Shown: positions 1-8,475 of the stretch, piece by piece
How the letters are laid out: each line of letters opens with the position of its first letter
How positions within the stretch are numbered: the stretch's first letter is position 1
From: Alphaproteobacteria bacterium
Lineage (GTDB): Bacteria > Pseudomonadota > Alphaproteobacteria > Rhizobiales > Beijerinckiaceae
NCBI GenBank assembly: GCA_016869435.1
Contig: VGEB01000020.1
Coordinates: 1-35,522, forward strand
DNA: 35,522 nucleotides
Direction of reading: 5' to 3'
Made by a program: the position numbers and the translations under genes
Notes under the pieces: generated by a model
Database searches by the model: none
The model's input: only the letters and a program-made list of their open reading frames with translations
Told to the model about the DNA's origin: nothing

Positions 1-1
1 G

Positions 2-760
2 CGCGACGTCCTCTTTCGGCCCGACGCGCTGCGCGCCGATCCAGCCGCGGCCGGGCTTGCCGAGGCTCAGGAAACGACGCTCACGACCCGCGACGGCGAG
101 ACGCTCGTCGCCTGGCGACTTCCCGGCGACTGCGGCCGGCCATTCATTCTCTATCTGCATGGCAACGGCGGCGCGCTTCGCGATCGCGTTCCCCGGTTCA
201 GGCGCTTTGTCCAAGACCGGTTCGGCATGCTCGCGGTCTCCTATCGCGGTTACGGCGGCTCGACGGGCGCGCCCGCGCAGGAGGGCCTCTTCCTCGACGC
301 GGAGGCGGCCTACGCTGAGGCCCTGAGGCTCGGCTACGCGCCCGATCGGATCGTCATCATGGGCGAGTCGCTCGGAACGGGCGTCGCCACCCATCTCGCG
401 GCCGCGCATCCTGCGGCGGGACTGGTGCTCGATTCCCCCTATTCGTCCATCGCCGACGTGGCGGCGGAGCGTTACTCCTGGGCGCCCGTCCAGTATCTGG
501 TGCGCGATCCGTTTCACTCGGATCAGGACATCGGCAGGGCGCGGGCGCCGGTCCTGATGGTCCACGGCGAGAATGATTCCGTCATTCCGATTCGCCTCGC
601 GCGCCGGCTCTTCGATCTCGCCAAGGAACCGAAGAGATTCCTTTCAGCGCCGGGCCGCGATCATCTGGCCCTGCTCGATTCGAACGTTTACCCCCGCGTG
701 CGCGACTGGATCGAGGCGCATGCCGCCGGCGCCGCTTGCGAAAAGCCCGACGCGAACTAA
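2..760 (+). CDS. Alpha/beta hydrolase, 5'-truncated by the window edge
   Basis: The reading frame is open from base 2 and starts upstream of the window, leaving 252 residues. The order is that of a serine alpha/beta hydrolase: an oxyanion-hole motif HGNGG, the nucleophile elbow GESLG (Ser at about residue 123 of the visible part), a late acid in HGENDSV (Asp about 192) and a catalytic His in GRDHLALL (about 221). All three triad residues are present, so the fragment looks functional. The arrangement resembles the BEM46/ABHD13-like group, whose bacterial substrates are mostly unknown, so I assign only hydrolase activity. No signal peptide can be judged because the N-terminus is missing. The gene converges on lysA with a 10-base gap and no obvious terminator between them. 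Confidence 0.85.
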   Translation, partial: RDVLFRPDALRADPAAAGLAEAQETTLTTRDGETLVAWRLPGDCGRPFILYLHGNGGALRDRVPRFRRFVQDRFGMLAVSYRGYGGSTGAPAQEGLFLDAEAAYAEALRLGYAPDRIVIMGESLGTGVATHLAAAHPAAGLVLDSPYSSIADVAAERYSWAPVQYLVRDPFHSDQDIGRARAPVLMVHGENDSVIPIRLARRLFDLAKEPKRFLSAPGRDHLALLDSNVYPRVRDWIEAHAAGAACEKPDAN

Positions 761-770
761 ACCCGGCGGG

Positions 771-2036
771 CTAAAGCCAGTTCGGGACGCTGTCCATGGC
801 GATGATCTCCTCGACGCTTTGGCGCTTGCGAATGACGGCGTAACGCGCGCCGTCGACCAAAACTTCCGGAACCAGCGGGCGCGTATTGTAGGTCCCGGAC
901 TGCACGGCGCCATAGGCGCCCGCCGTCAGGACGCAGAGCAAGTCGCCGGCGCGCGGTTCGACCATCTCGCGTCCATGCGCAAGATAGTCGCCCGTCTCGC
1001 ACACAGGTCCGACGACGTCGGCGACAATCTTTTGCCGATCAGCGCTCTCGCGCACGGGGATGATGTCATGCCAGGCGTCATAGAGCGTCGGGCGGATAAG
1101 ATCGTTCATGCCGGCGTCGACGATGACGAACGTCTTCGCGTCGCCGTGCTTGACGTAGATGACACGCGTCACGAGCGCGCCGGCGTTGCCGACGATGAGC
1201 CGTCCCGGCTCCAGCACCAGCCTGCAGCCGAGACCGCCGAAATGCCGGCGTATGATCTCGGCGTATTTTTCGGGATGGTAGGACTGGGGGTCGTCGCCTT
1301 CGTGATAAGGAATGCCTAAGCCGCCGCCGAGGTCGACGTGCGAAATCCGGTGCCCGTCGGCGCGCAAGTCGCAAACGAGCTCGGCGAGCAGCGAAAAGGC
1401 TTCGTCGAAGGGCTCGAGATCGGTGAGCTGGGAGCCGATGTGCATGTCGGCGCCGGCGATCTCGATTCCCTTGAGCTTCGCGGCGAAAGCATAGATCTCC
1501 CGCGCCCGAGACAGCGGCACGCCGAACTTGTTTTCGGCGAGGCCTGTAGAAATTTTCTTGTGCGTGCGCGCGTCGACGTCCGGATTGACGCGCAGCGACA
1601 CGCGCGCCCTGCGCCCGAGGGCCGCTGCGGCATTTGACAGCGCTTCGAGTTCAGGCTCCGACTCGACGTTGAAACAGAAGATGCCGGCGCGGAGCGCCGC
1701 CCAAATCTCCTCAGCGGTCTTGCCGACGCCCGAAAACGTGATTTTTTCCGGCGCCACGCCGGCGGCCAGCGCGCGCGCCAGTTCTCCGCCGGAAACCACG
1801 TCCATGCCGGCGCCTTCTTTTGCGAGAAGGCGCAGCACGGCCTGATTGGAATTGGCCTTCAGCGCGTAGCAGATGAGCGCGTCGAGGCCTGCCAAGGCTT
1901 GCGAAAACACCTGGAAGTGACGTCGGATCGTCGCCGCCGAATAGCAGTAAAAGGGCGTCCCGATCTCATCGGCGAGCTTCGCCACGGCGATCTCCTCGGC
2001 GTGGAGCGCGCCATCCCGATAAGCGAAAAGATGCAT
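771..2036 (-). CDS. lysA: Diaminopimelate decarboxylase
   Basis: This is a 421-residue fold-type III PLP enzyme that decarboxylates meso-diaminopimelate to L-lysine, the last step of lysine synthesis. Visible signatures are the PLP-lysine motif YALKANSN (Lys about 60), the phosphate-binding glycine region (VDLGGGLGIPY), EPGR in the C-terminal part, and the late CETGDYLA motif that carries the active-site Cys of the family. I chose the ATG at 2036 (MHLFAYRDG) because family members start close to this sequence and because it lies 4 bases after the lptM stop. A longer frame reaching 2279 would run through lptM. The length is normal. It is the second gene of an lptM-lysA pair. Confidence 0.95.
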   Translation of the reverse strand: MHLFAYRDGALHAEEIAVAKLADEIGTPFYCYSAATIRRHFQVFSQALAGLDALICYALKANSNQAVLRLLAKEGAGMDVVSGGELARALAAGVAPEKITFSGVGKTAEEIWAALRAGIFCFNVESEPELEALSNAAAALGRRARVSLRVNPDVDARTHKKISTGLAENKFGVPLSRAREIYAFAAKLKGIEIAGADMHIGSQLTDLEPFDEAFSLLAELVCDLRADGHRISHVDLGGGLGIPYHEGDDPQSYHPEKYAEIIRRHFGGLGCRLVLEPGRLIVGNAGALVTRVIYVKHGDAKTFVIVDAGMNDLIRPTLYDAWHDIIPVRESADRQKIVADVVGPVCETGDYLAHGREMVEPRAGDLLCVLTAGAYGAVQSGTYNTRPLVPEVLVDGARYAVIRKRQSVEEIIAMDSVPNWL

Positions 2037-2040
2037 GGAC

Positions 2041-2340
2041 TTAGAGCAGCGGGTCGAGCGGGAAGGGATATTGCTCCGGCGGACGATTGCCGATCGTGCC
2101 CGGAATCGGCGGCTGCGGCGCGCTGGCCGGCGGGGGCGCCCCGTGCGCCGCCGCTTTGGCTTGCGCCGCCTCGGTCTGCGCCCGGAGGATTGCGCCGCGC
2201 GCCTGGGTCTCGGGCGGGAGCTCGAGGGGACCGCGCCGGCCACAAGCGCCGAGGCTCGCGGCGACGAGCGCCAGCGCAAGGGCCGCCAGAGAGCGACGGG
2301 TGAGGAGCGGCAATCGAGGCGTCACGGCGATTCGTCCCAA
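2041..2340 (-). CDS. lptM: Small lipoprotein, LptM (YifL)-like
   Basis: This is a 99-residue lipoprotein precursor. A positively charged N-terminus (LLTRRS) and a short hydrophobic stretch lead to a lipobox ending at Cys33 (SLGAC), followed directly by GRRGPLELPPE. That matches the conserved CGxxGPLxxPP start of mature LptM/YifL. In E. coli LptM binds the outer-membrane LptD translocon and helps its maturation. The rest is low-complexity and rich in Pro and Ala, as is usual for a disordered tail. The position just upstream of lysA is the common proteobacterial arrangement. argH, often found upstream of this pair, is absent: the next gene on that side is a divergent L,D-transpeptidase. The family call is by motif and context only. 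Confidence 0.8.
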   Translation of the reverse strand: MGRIAVTPRLPLLTRRSLAALALALVAASLGACGRRGPLELPPETQARGAILRAQTEAAQAKAAAHGAPPPASAPQPPIPGTIGNRPPEQYPFPLDPLL

Positions 2341-2669
2341 AGGAATGCCGGCGCACTATAGCGATGAAGCGAAAAAAGGCGAGGGCGACGCCGCAGCGCG
2401 CTCGGGTTCTCTTTCGCGCGAGACAGCTCTGTTTCCGATCGATCTGACCCGGCGATATCCCTGCCCGCCAAGCGATATCCTCGTGACATGCTTAAGGAGG
2501 CGTCAATCGAACCCCTGCCCTTTCGGGATGGAACACACGCCAAGGAGCGGCCGAACCGCTCGGCTGGCCGGACGCTTCGATCCGCGCCCCATTAACCGAA
2601 AAGACTTGAAAGTCCGGGGCATTCATCGGCGCGTCTTTACGATTGCGCGTCGCCGTGTTTAGGTCCGTC
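2341..2669. other. Divergent intergenic region, lptM-lysA / L,D-transpeptidase
   Basis: These 329 bases lie between two divergent genes and should hold both promoters. I see no convincing sigma70 hexamers. Two features stand out. A 9-base direct repeat GCGATATCC occurs at 2452-2460 and 2472-2480, exactly 20 bases apart. A short hairpin with 6-base arms (GAGCGG/CCGCTC) lies at 2545-2561. I find no supported ORF or RNA gene. Confidence 0.4.
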
Positions 2670-3212
2670 ATGGCCCGTGTTCTGCGTTTATTCGCCACCC
2701 TCGCCGCGGCAGTTCTCCTGTCGGCCGCCTCTGCGAGCGCTGCGGTGCGCATCCGCATCGATCTATCGACGCAAAGCCTTGAGGCGGTCACGCCTGGGGG
2801 CGAGACCGTGAGGTGGAAAATATCAAGCGGGCGCCGGGGTTACGAAACGCCCACGGGAAATTACGGCGTCATGCGCATGGAGGCCGACCATCATTCCGAC
2901 GAATATGATCAGGCGCCGATGCCCTACGCCATCTTCTTTTCGCCGCGTGGCCTCGCCATCCACGGCAGCTATGAGCGCGGCCTGGGCCGTCCGCTCTCCC
3001 ATGGCTGCGTGCGGCTCGCAGTCCCCAACGCCCGCCAGCTCTTCGACTGGGTCGAAAAACATGGGGCGACGATCGAAATCACCGGCGGCGGCGCGGGCGG
3101 CGGCCGTGCGATCGCCCGCCAAGAGGCCGCGCGCCCCCGCATGACTCACCAGCCGCCCCCTGTCTACCACGAGCCGGGTTACCAGTCCTATATGGGAGAC
3201 TTCCCCTTCTAA
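2670..3212 (+). CDS. Secreted L,D-transpeptidase (YkuD domain)
   Basis: The predicted protein has 180 residues: a signal peptide (basic start, hydrophobic core, cleavage near ASASA-AV), a compact YkuD domain, and a Pro-rich tail of about 40 residues ending in YMGDFPF. The YkuD active site is complete, with an upstream His in IHGSYERGLG (His98) and then SHGCVRL with His111 and the nucleophile Cys113. Such enzymes act in the periplasm on the peptidoglycan stem peptide, making 3-3 crosslinks or attaching proteins; which applies here cannot be told. I chose the ATG at 2670, with an AGG about 8 bases upstream, over a TTG at 2643, because it gives a standard signal peptide. It is a single gene, 137 bases before dxs. 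Confidence 0.88.
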   Translation: MARVLRLFATLAAAVLLSAASASAAVRIRIDLSTQSLEAVTPGGETVRWKISSGRRGYETPTGNYGVMRMEADHHSDEYDQAPMPYAIFFSPRGLAIHGSYERGLGRPLSHGCVRLAVPNARQLFDWVEKHGATIEITGGGAGGGRAIARQEAARPRMTHQPPPVYHEPGYQSYMGDFPF

Positions 3213-3349
3213 CCGTCGCCCGCCGTTGCAACTTCGCAACAGTGTTCGAGAGAATCGCGGCGAACGCTGCGACGCGTTTGCTGGCGTGCTTTTTAGCAGG
3301 TAAAGCTCGGATTTCTGGCGCTTGTTGATGACCGAGCAGAGTAGAGCCG

Positions 3350-5278
3350 TTGACGACATCCAAGACCCCCCTCCTCGACCGGATCGCGACCCCCGAAGAT
3401 CTGCGCAAGCTTCGTCCGGGCGAGCTCAAGCAGGTCGCCGATGAGTTGCGCCACGAGACGATCGACGCGGTCTCGGTCACCGGCGGCCATCTGGGAGCCG
3501 GCCTCGGCGTGGTCGAGCTGACGGTCGCTCTGCACTATGTTTTCGACACGCCGCGCGACAAGGTGATCTGGGACGTCGGCCATCAGACCTACCCCCACAA
3601 GATCCTCACCGGCAGGCGCGACCGCATCCGCACGCTGCGCATGGGCGGCGGGCTGTCCGGCTTCACCAAGCGGGCCGAAAGCGAATATGACGCCTTTGGC
3701 GCCGGCCACTCCTCGACCTCGATTTCGGCCGGTCTCGGCATGGCCGTGGCGCGGGATCTCGCCGGCGGCGACAATCACGTCGTCGCGGTGATCGGCGACA
3801 GCTCGATGTCCGCCGGCATGGCCTATGAGGCCTTGAACAACGCCGGGGCGCTGCACTCCCGTCTGATCGTCATTCTGAACGACAACGACATGTCGATCGC
3901 TCCGCCGACGGGGGCCATGTCCGCCTATCTCGCCCGCCTCGTCTCCGGCGGCGCCTATCGCTCGATCCGCGAGGCGGCCAAGCAGCTCGCCAGCCATTTG
4001 CCGCGCTTCATCTATGACAAGGCGCGCAAGGCCGAGGAGTTCTCGCGCAGCTTCATCACCGGCGGCTCGATGTTCGAGGAGCTCGGCTTCTACTATGTCG
4101 GGCCGATCGACGGACACAATCTCGACCACCTGCTGCCGGTGCTCAAGAACGTGCGCGACAAGGACGACGGCCCGGTTCTCGTTCACGTCGTCACCCAGAA
4201 GGGCAAGGGCTTCGGACCGGCGGAAGAATCGGCCGACAAGTGCCATGCCGTCAACAAATTCGACGTCGCGACCGGCATTCAGATCAAGCCCAAGGCCAAC
4301 GCGCCGACCTATACGAACGTGTTCGCCAAGGCGCTGATCGCCGAAGCCGAGCATGACGACAAGATCGTCGCGATCACGGCGGCGATGCCATCGGGCACGG
4401 GCCTCGATATTTTTAGCAAAGCCTTCCCGCATCGCACCTTCGACGTGGCGATCGCCGAGCAGCACGCTGTCACCTTCGCCGCCGGTCTGGCCTGCGAAGG
4501 CTATAAGCCGTTCTGCGCGCTCTACTCGACCTTCCTGCAGCGCGGCTACGATCAGGTCGTCCACGACGTGGCGATTCAGAAATTGCCGGTGCGTTTTGCC
4601 ATGGACAGAGCGGGCCTTGTCGGCGCCGATGGGCCGACCCATGCCGGCGCCTTCGATCTCGCCTATCTCGGCTGTCTGCCGGACTTCGTCATCATGGCGC
4701 CTTCCGACGAGGGCGAGCTGATGCATATGGTGGCGACCGCCGCCGGTTATGACGACGGGCCAATCGGCTTTCGCTATCCGCGCGGGGAGGGGGTCGGCAT
4801 CGAATTGCCTGAGCGCGGCGAAATTCTCGAAATCGGCAGGGGCCGCATCTTGCGTGAGGGCTCCCGGGTCGCGATCCTTTCGCTCGGCACGCGACTAGTG
4901 GACTCGTTAAAGGCGGCCGCGGAGCTCGAAAATTACGGGATTTCGACGACCGTCGCCGACGCCCGCTTCGCCAAGCCCATCGACCGGGATTTGCTTCGCC
5001 GACTGGCCGCCAATCACGAAGCGCTCATCGCCATCGAGGAAGGCGCCATTGGCGGCTTTGGCGCGCAGGCATTTCAGGCGCTGTCCGAAGACGGGCTGCT
5101 CGACGGCGCGCGCGGCGCGTTCAAGTTCCGCAGCATGACTCTCCCCGACGTCTACATCGACCACGACAAGCATGAGCTGATGATCGCGAGCGCGATGCTC
5201 GACAGCAAGGCGATCGTCGCCAAGGTTCTCGAGCTTTTAGGCGATGAAAAGGGCGCCGCGCGGGTCATGATCGCGTGA
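3350..5278 (+). CDS. dxs: 1-deoxy-D-xylulose-5-phosphate synthase
   Basis: This 642-residue TPP enzyme condenses pyruvate and glyceraldehyde 3-phosphate to DXP, the first step of the MEP isoprenoid route. [10 protein letters not shown] carries the TPP-contacting His78. [10 protein letters not shown] carries the catalytic Glu370. The [13 protein letters not shown] motif lies in the pyrimidine-binding half, and a transketolase C-terminal domain follows. The start is a TTG at 3350: the frame is closed by a stop at 3329-3331 and no ATG or GTG lies between, while the N-terminus SKTPLLDRI fits the family. The TPP/Mg motif, usually GDG, reads GDS here (Asp150-Ser151). Common partner genes such as xseB and tlyA are not adjacent. 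The gene stands alone. Confidence 0.96.
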   Translation: MTTSKTPLLDRIATPEDLRKLRPGELKQVADELRHETIDAVSVTGGHLGAGLGVVELTVALHYVFDTPRDKVIWDVGHQTYPHKILTGRRDRIRTLRMGGGLSGFTKRAESEYDAFGAGHSSTSISAGLGMAVARDLAGGDNHVVAVIGDSSMSAGMAYEALNNAGALHSRLIVILNDNDMSIAPPTGAMSAYLARLVSGGAYRSIREAAKQLASHLPRFIYDKARKAEEFSRSFITGGSMFEELGFYYVGPIDGHNLDHLLPVLKNVRDKDDGPVLVHVVTQKGKGFGPAEESADKCHAVNKFDVATGIQIKPKANAPTYTNVFAKALIAEAEHDDKIVAITAAMPSGTGLDIFSKAFPHRTFDVAIAEQHAVTFAAGLACEGYKPFCALYSTFLQRGYDQVVHDVAIQKLPVRFAMDRAGLVGADGPTHAGAFDLAYLGCLPDFVIMAPSDEGELMHMVATAAGYDDGPIGFRYPRGEGVGIELPERGEILEIGRGRILREGSRVAILSLGTRLVDSLKAAAELENYGISTTVADARFAKPIDRDLLRRLAANHEALIAIEEGAIGGFGAQAFQALSEDGLLDGARGAFKFRSMTLPDVYIDHDKHELMIASAMLDSKAIVAKVLELLGDEKGAARVMIA

Positions 5279-5415
5279 GAAGATTCTGATCGCGCCCATA
5301 ACCAGCCGACGAAAAAATCCTTGTTGAGGGATGGCGCGATTTGCGCCAGACTTGCCATCTTCGCTTGCAGATGCTGCAGGCGAAGCGCATCGATGTTGTC
5401 ATTATGCTTATTGTT

Positions 5416-5419
5416 GGGA
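5416..5419 (+). promoter_or_regulatory. Ribosome-binding site favouring a GTG start at 5427
   Basis: GGGA lies 7 bases before the GTG at 5427. The upstream ATG at 5331 has its purine run directly against it (GAGGG-ATG), a poor spacing, and would add 32 residues with an atypical HRCCHYAYCW stretch. Confidence 0.45.
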
Positions 5420-5426
5420 CAAGCCG

Positions 5427-7790
5427 GTGAATTCTCCAGCTCCTCAATCGTCCTATAGCGATCCCACATTTGTTTCCTCGCCGACTGCCAAAATTCTCGT
5501 CATTATGCTTCATTCCTTTTCGTCGGGGCGCGAAACGCTGGCCGATCTGATTACGGCTGTTCGCGAAGCACTTGGCGATGACATCGACATCTTCGCGCCA
5601 ACCCTGCCTTATGGGCGACGGCTGGACAGCACAGGCGCCGGCGCGACAGTCGCAAATTTGGTCGGCGAGCTTGATGTAGTATGGGAAAACAAAAGCGGCG
5701 ATAAGTACGACAAAGTCATATTCATTGGACACAGCCTTGGCGGCGTATTGGCGAGACGCATCTTTCTCGCGGGCTCGCTCAATCCCCCCGACTATTCGGA
5801 TGGATATAAAATACGCGACGAATTGTGGGATGCGATTTCGGAGAAGCGAGGCGAAGAAAAAAATCTTCCCTGTGAATGGGCCCCGCGAGTCGACCGACTC
5901 ATCATGCTCGCCACCTGGGACAAGGGTTGGACTATTTCTGACCGCACGAGCTGGTTCTATTCCATCGGGCTGAATATTCTCGGTCTCTGGGGACGGGTGA
6001 CGGAACTTCTGGGATGGAGGGACACCGCGCGCGGCCGCACGATGCTCGACATGCGCAAGGGCTCCGTCTTTATTGCCCAGACCCGCCTGCTCTGGATGGC
6101 CTATCGACGCTGGCACAACGATAAACTTCGCGACCGCTACAACGTTTCCGGACCCGTGACGCCTCTCGATCGCCCCCCCTCAGGACAATCCGCGAGTCCG
6201 CTCGTCATTCAGATCATCGGCGCCAAAGACAATTTCGTATCGCCGCAAGATCAGGTGGACTTGGATGTCGAGGCGATCGAGTGGCAGGACGGAGCATCTG
6301 AAAGCTCTCATAAGAATAAGAAATATTTTCTTATGGAGATGGAGGACACCGATCACGGCGGCGTGGTCGATTTCAGCAACGCTCTGGGAAGAAGAAGCGG
6401 ATTTCTCCTCACCAAAGTCAAGGAACCCGCCGAGGTTCTCGAAAAGCGTCGAAAGATTTTTCTTGATGCGTTGACGCTGGACGCATCGAGTTTGGAAAAA
6501 CTCTCCGAGAACCCATCATTCTATTTTGACAGACAGGCGCAGTTAGACCCTTGCGTGAAGGATGTCGTGTTCGTCATGCATGGGATCCGAGATGACGGCT
6601 ATTGGACTCATCGCATCGCCCGTCACGTTAAGAATGCGGAAGGCAACCCATCAAAGAGCGATGGCAAGGAGGGGCGAGAACGGAATCAGCTCGTCTCTTG
6701 CACGCCCACTTACGGCTATTTCCCAATGGGCGCTTTCGTGATGCCTTGGATCAGACGGCAAAAGGTCGAATGGTTCATGGACCTTTACGTCGAGATGCGG
6801 AGCCGATTTCCATTGGCGAAGATGCATTACGTCGGCCACTCGAACGGAACCTATCTCGCCGCGGACGCCCTGGAACGTTATCCGGCTGCGCGCCTAGGGC
6901 GAATTTATTTTGCTGGCAGCGTCGTCAATGCGAATTTCAAATGGGCAAAGCATATCCAGGAGCAGAAGGTCCTACGGTTTCATAACGCCCGCGGCGCTAC
7001 AGATTGGGTCGTCGCGCTCCTTCCAAAGAGCATCGATTACATATCTGATCTGGGCGGCGGCGGGTTCGATGGTTTTGCCGACGCCGCGTCGGGGGACCAA
7101 AGGATCACGCAGTCTAAAATGTTCGCAACAGGAGAACATAGCGGCGCGATTGGCGAAGGGCATTGGCGTGCGATCGGCGACTTCATTGTCAATGGCGCAA
7201 CGCCGCCGGAACCGCAAAATCTCTTCACGGAGAAGAATCATTGGCTGGCGCTTTTTTCGAGTCTGCGGATCGGCATCCCTTCGGCCCTGTTGTTCGCGGC
7301 CATACTTATCTTGTCCCCCGTTTCGCTCGTTTACGGCGCGGAGCGGGCGCTGCCCGCCGCGGCGCTGACGGCGGCGCTGCTTTTCATGGCTTGGTGGTTC
7401 GCAGCCACACCCTTTCTACGCGCGATCGACGCTATAAGATCTTTCATATTGCGCCTTCCCACGCCGCTGATAGCGCTTTCATTGATTGCGCTATTGGGCC
7501 TGTCGATCTGCTTCCTCGACGGCTGGGGATGGGCGATCCGGGTCGGCGCGGCCTATGGCCTGCTCTTCATCAGCATCGCCGCTGTCCGATGGCGAGAAAA
7601 GTTGATGCCTGCGATTTCACGAGGCCGCGTCATAACGATTGGCGCGGCGCTCGTAATCGGCGCGCTTGCGGTGCTGGGATACTACCAGTTCGACTTGCTA
7701 CGAAATGGGTCGATAGCGGTGGCGGGTCTTTCAGGCGTGGCGCTCGGCCTAGCCGTCGCTTTCGTGCGCTTTGTTTTGACGCGCTTTTGA
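5427..7790 (+). CDS. Membrane protein with two tandem serine alpha/beta-hydrolase domains
   Basis: From the GTG at 5427 this is 787 residues (819 from the ATG at 5331). I do not recognise the full protein. Domain 1 (about 20-330) has the elbow GHSLGG (Ser103), a possible acid in GAKDNF (Asp268) and His310 in DTDHGG. Domain 2 (about 378-600) has an HG motif in FVMHGIRDDG, the elbow GHSNG (Ser472), a possible acid Asp526 and His579 in EGHW. Both triads look complete, so this reads as two active or once-active sites in one chain rather than a broken duplication. The C-terminal 175 residues hold about six hydrophobic helices (near 613-635, 642-660, 679-697, 703-721, 733-752, 763-784). There is no signal peptide, so the hydrolases are probably cytoplasmic and membrane-tethered. 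The gene is more AT-rich than its neighbours, suggesting transfer. Substrate unknown; lipid or ester hydrolysis is a guess. Confidence 0.8.
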   Translation: MNSPAPQSSYSDPTFVSSPTAKILVIMLHSFSSGRETLADLITAVREALGDDIDIFAPTLPYGRRLDSTGAGATVANLVGELDVVWENKSGDKYDKVIFIGHSLGGVLARRIFLAGSLNPPDYSDGYKIRDELWDAISEKRGEEKNLPCEWAPRVDRLIMLATWDKGWTISDRTSWFYSIGLNILGLWGRVTELLGWRDTARGRTMLDMRKGSVFIAQTRLLWMAYRRWHNDKLRDRYNVSGPVTPLDRPPSGQSASPLVIQIIGAKDNFVSPQDQVDLDVEAIEWQDGASESSHKNKKYFLMEMEDTDHGGVVDFSNALGRRSGFLLTKVKEPAEVLEKRRKIFLDALTLDASSLEKLSENPSFYFDRQAQLDPCVKDVVFVMHGIRDDGYWTHRIARHVKNAEGNPSKSDGKEGRERNQLVSCTPTYGYFPMGAFVMPWIRRQKVEWFMDLYVEMRSRFPLAKMHYVGHSNGTYLAADALERYPAARLGRIYFAGSVVNANFKWAKHIQEQKVLRFHNARGATDWVVALLPKSIDYISDLGGGGFDGFADAASGDQRITQSKMFATGEHSGAIGEGHWRAIGDFIVNGATPPEPQNLFTEKNHWLALFSSLRIGIPSALLFAAILILSPVSLVYGAERALPAAALTAALLFMAWWFAATPFLRAIDAIRSFILRLPTPLIALSLIALLGLSICFLDGWGWAIRVGAAYGLLFISIAAVRWREKLMPAISRGRVITIGAALVIGALAVLGYYQFDLLRNGSIAVAGLSGVALGLAVAFVRFVLTRF

Positions 7791-7913
7791 TTTTGGACTG
7801 TTTTGCGGAGACCGCGCGGGAATTTCGCCGAACCCGACTTTCCGCGAGACGAAAGCATCTTTGGCGTATCTATCTCTATTTTGACGTTCGCATCAGTTTT
7901 CGCTGAAGGGCCG

Positions 7914-8354
7914 ATGATCTTCTCCGACTTGGACGCCCCCGCGGCCCCCGGCGCCTATGTCCTCTGGCTCCGGCTTGGGGCGCCGCTGACCGCGACGGCC
8001 GGCAAGGTCGTCGCCACGCTCGAACCCGGCGACTATCTCTACTGCGGCTCAGCCCGCGGCCCCGGCGGCCTGCGCGCCCGGCTCGCGCGCCATATGCTGA
8101 AAGACAAGCGCGCCCACTGGCATGTCGATCAGCTCACCCTGGCGGGGCAAGTTCTCGGCGCCTTCATTGTCCAAGGCGGCGACGAATGCGCGCTCAACGC
8201 CGCGCTCGACGCCCTGCCGATTCCCTTGCCCGGCTTCGGCAGTTCGGATTGCCGCCGCTGCGCCGCGCATTTGCGATTCTGGCCAAAGGGCGTGGCGCTT
8301 CCCTCCGACTGGGAAAATGCTAGGAAGGCGGTCGAAACCCCACCTCCCGCTTGA
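7914..8354 (+). CDS. DUF123 / GIY-YIG-like small nuclease-family protein
   Basis: This 146-residue protein looks like the DUF123 family, a divergent GIY-YIG group sometimes fused to endonuclease III. The two halves of the signature appear as GAYVLWL near residue 13 and DYLYCGSA near 40. They are followed by the basic LRARLARH stretch and HWHVDQL, then a CRRCAAHL segment near the C-terminus. The biochemical role of stand-alone members is not established. I used the ATG at 7914 (MIFSDL), with AGGG 3 bases upstream. A frame open from 7803 would add an unlikely N-terminus. The stop lies in the first bases of an intergenic repeat (8340-8455), so the last residues (TPPPA) may have been shaped by that repeat. 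Confidence 0.72.
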   Translation: MIFSDLDAPAAPGAYVLWLRLGAPLTATAGKVVATLEPGDYLYCGSARGPGGLRARLARHMLKDKRAHWHVDQLTLAGQVLGAFIVQGGDECALNAALDALPIPLPGFGSSDCRRCAAHLRFWPKGVALPSDWENARKAVETPPPA

Positions 8355-8455
8355 GAGAGGCGCGCCGGGCGGGGGTTAAGCCTCCTCGGCGCCTCTCACC
8401 CACCCCGGACTGCTCCGCAGTCCGACCCTCCTCCTCAAGGGGGGAGGGCGAAAGC
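8340..8455. repeat. Intergenic palindromic repeat element
   Basis: This is a C/G-biased stretch with nested inverted repeats. The clearest is a hairpin at 8406-8424, with 8-base arms around TCC (core GGACTGC/GCAGTCC). A looser pairing joins CCTCCTC with GGGGGAGG just after it, and the CACCTCCCGCTTGAG portion at the left has the same style. Such elements are dispersed in many alphaproteobacterial genomes. That this one is multi-copy is inference from a single window. Confidence 0.55.
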
Positions 8456-8475
8456 CGCGCCGCGGATCGTCGTTT

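Noticed and set aside
2511-2560. tRNA-like T-arm on the minus strand (GGGGTTCGATTG)
   Set aside because: No matching 5-base stem, anticodon arm or acceptor stem could be folded around it.
3293-4726. Long minus-strand frame (477 residues) opposite dxs
   Set aside because: It is a shadow of the strongly conserved dxs gene in GC-rich DNA, with no family motif.
5398-5510. Twelve-base direct repeat GTCATTATGCTT at 5398 and 5499
   Set aside because: Only two copies about 100 bases apart, one of them inside coding sequence; likely chance.
5265-6116. Minus-strand frame opposite the hydrolase gene, 283 residues
   Set aside because: The plus-strand frame has intact catalytic motifs; this one has none and starts inside the other gene.
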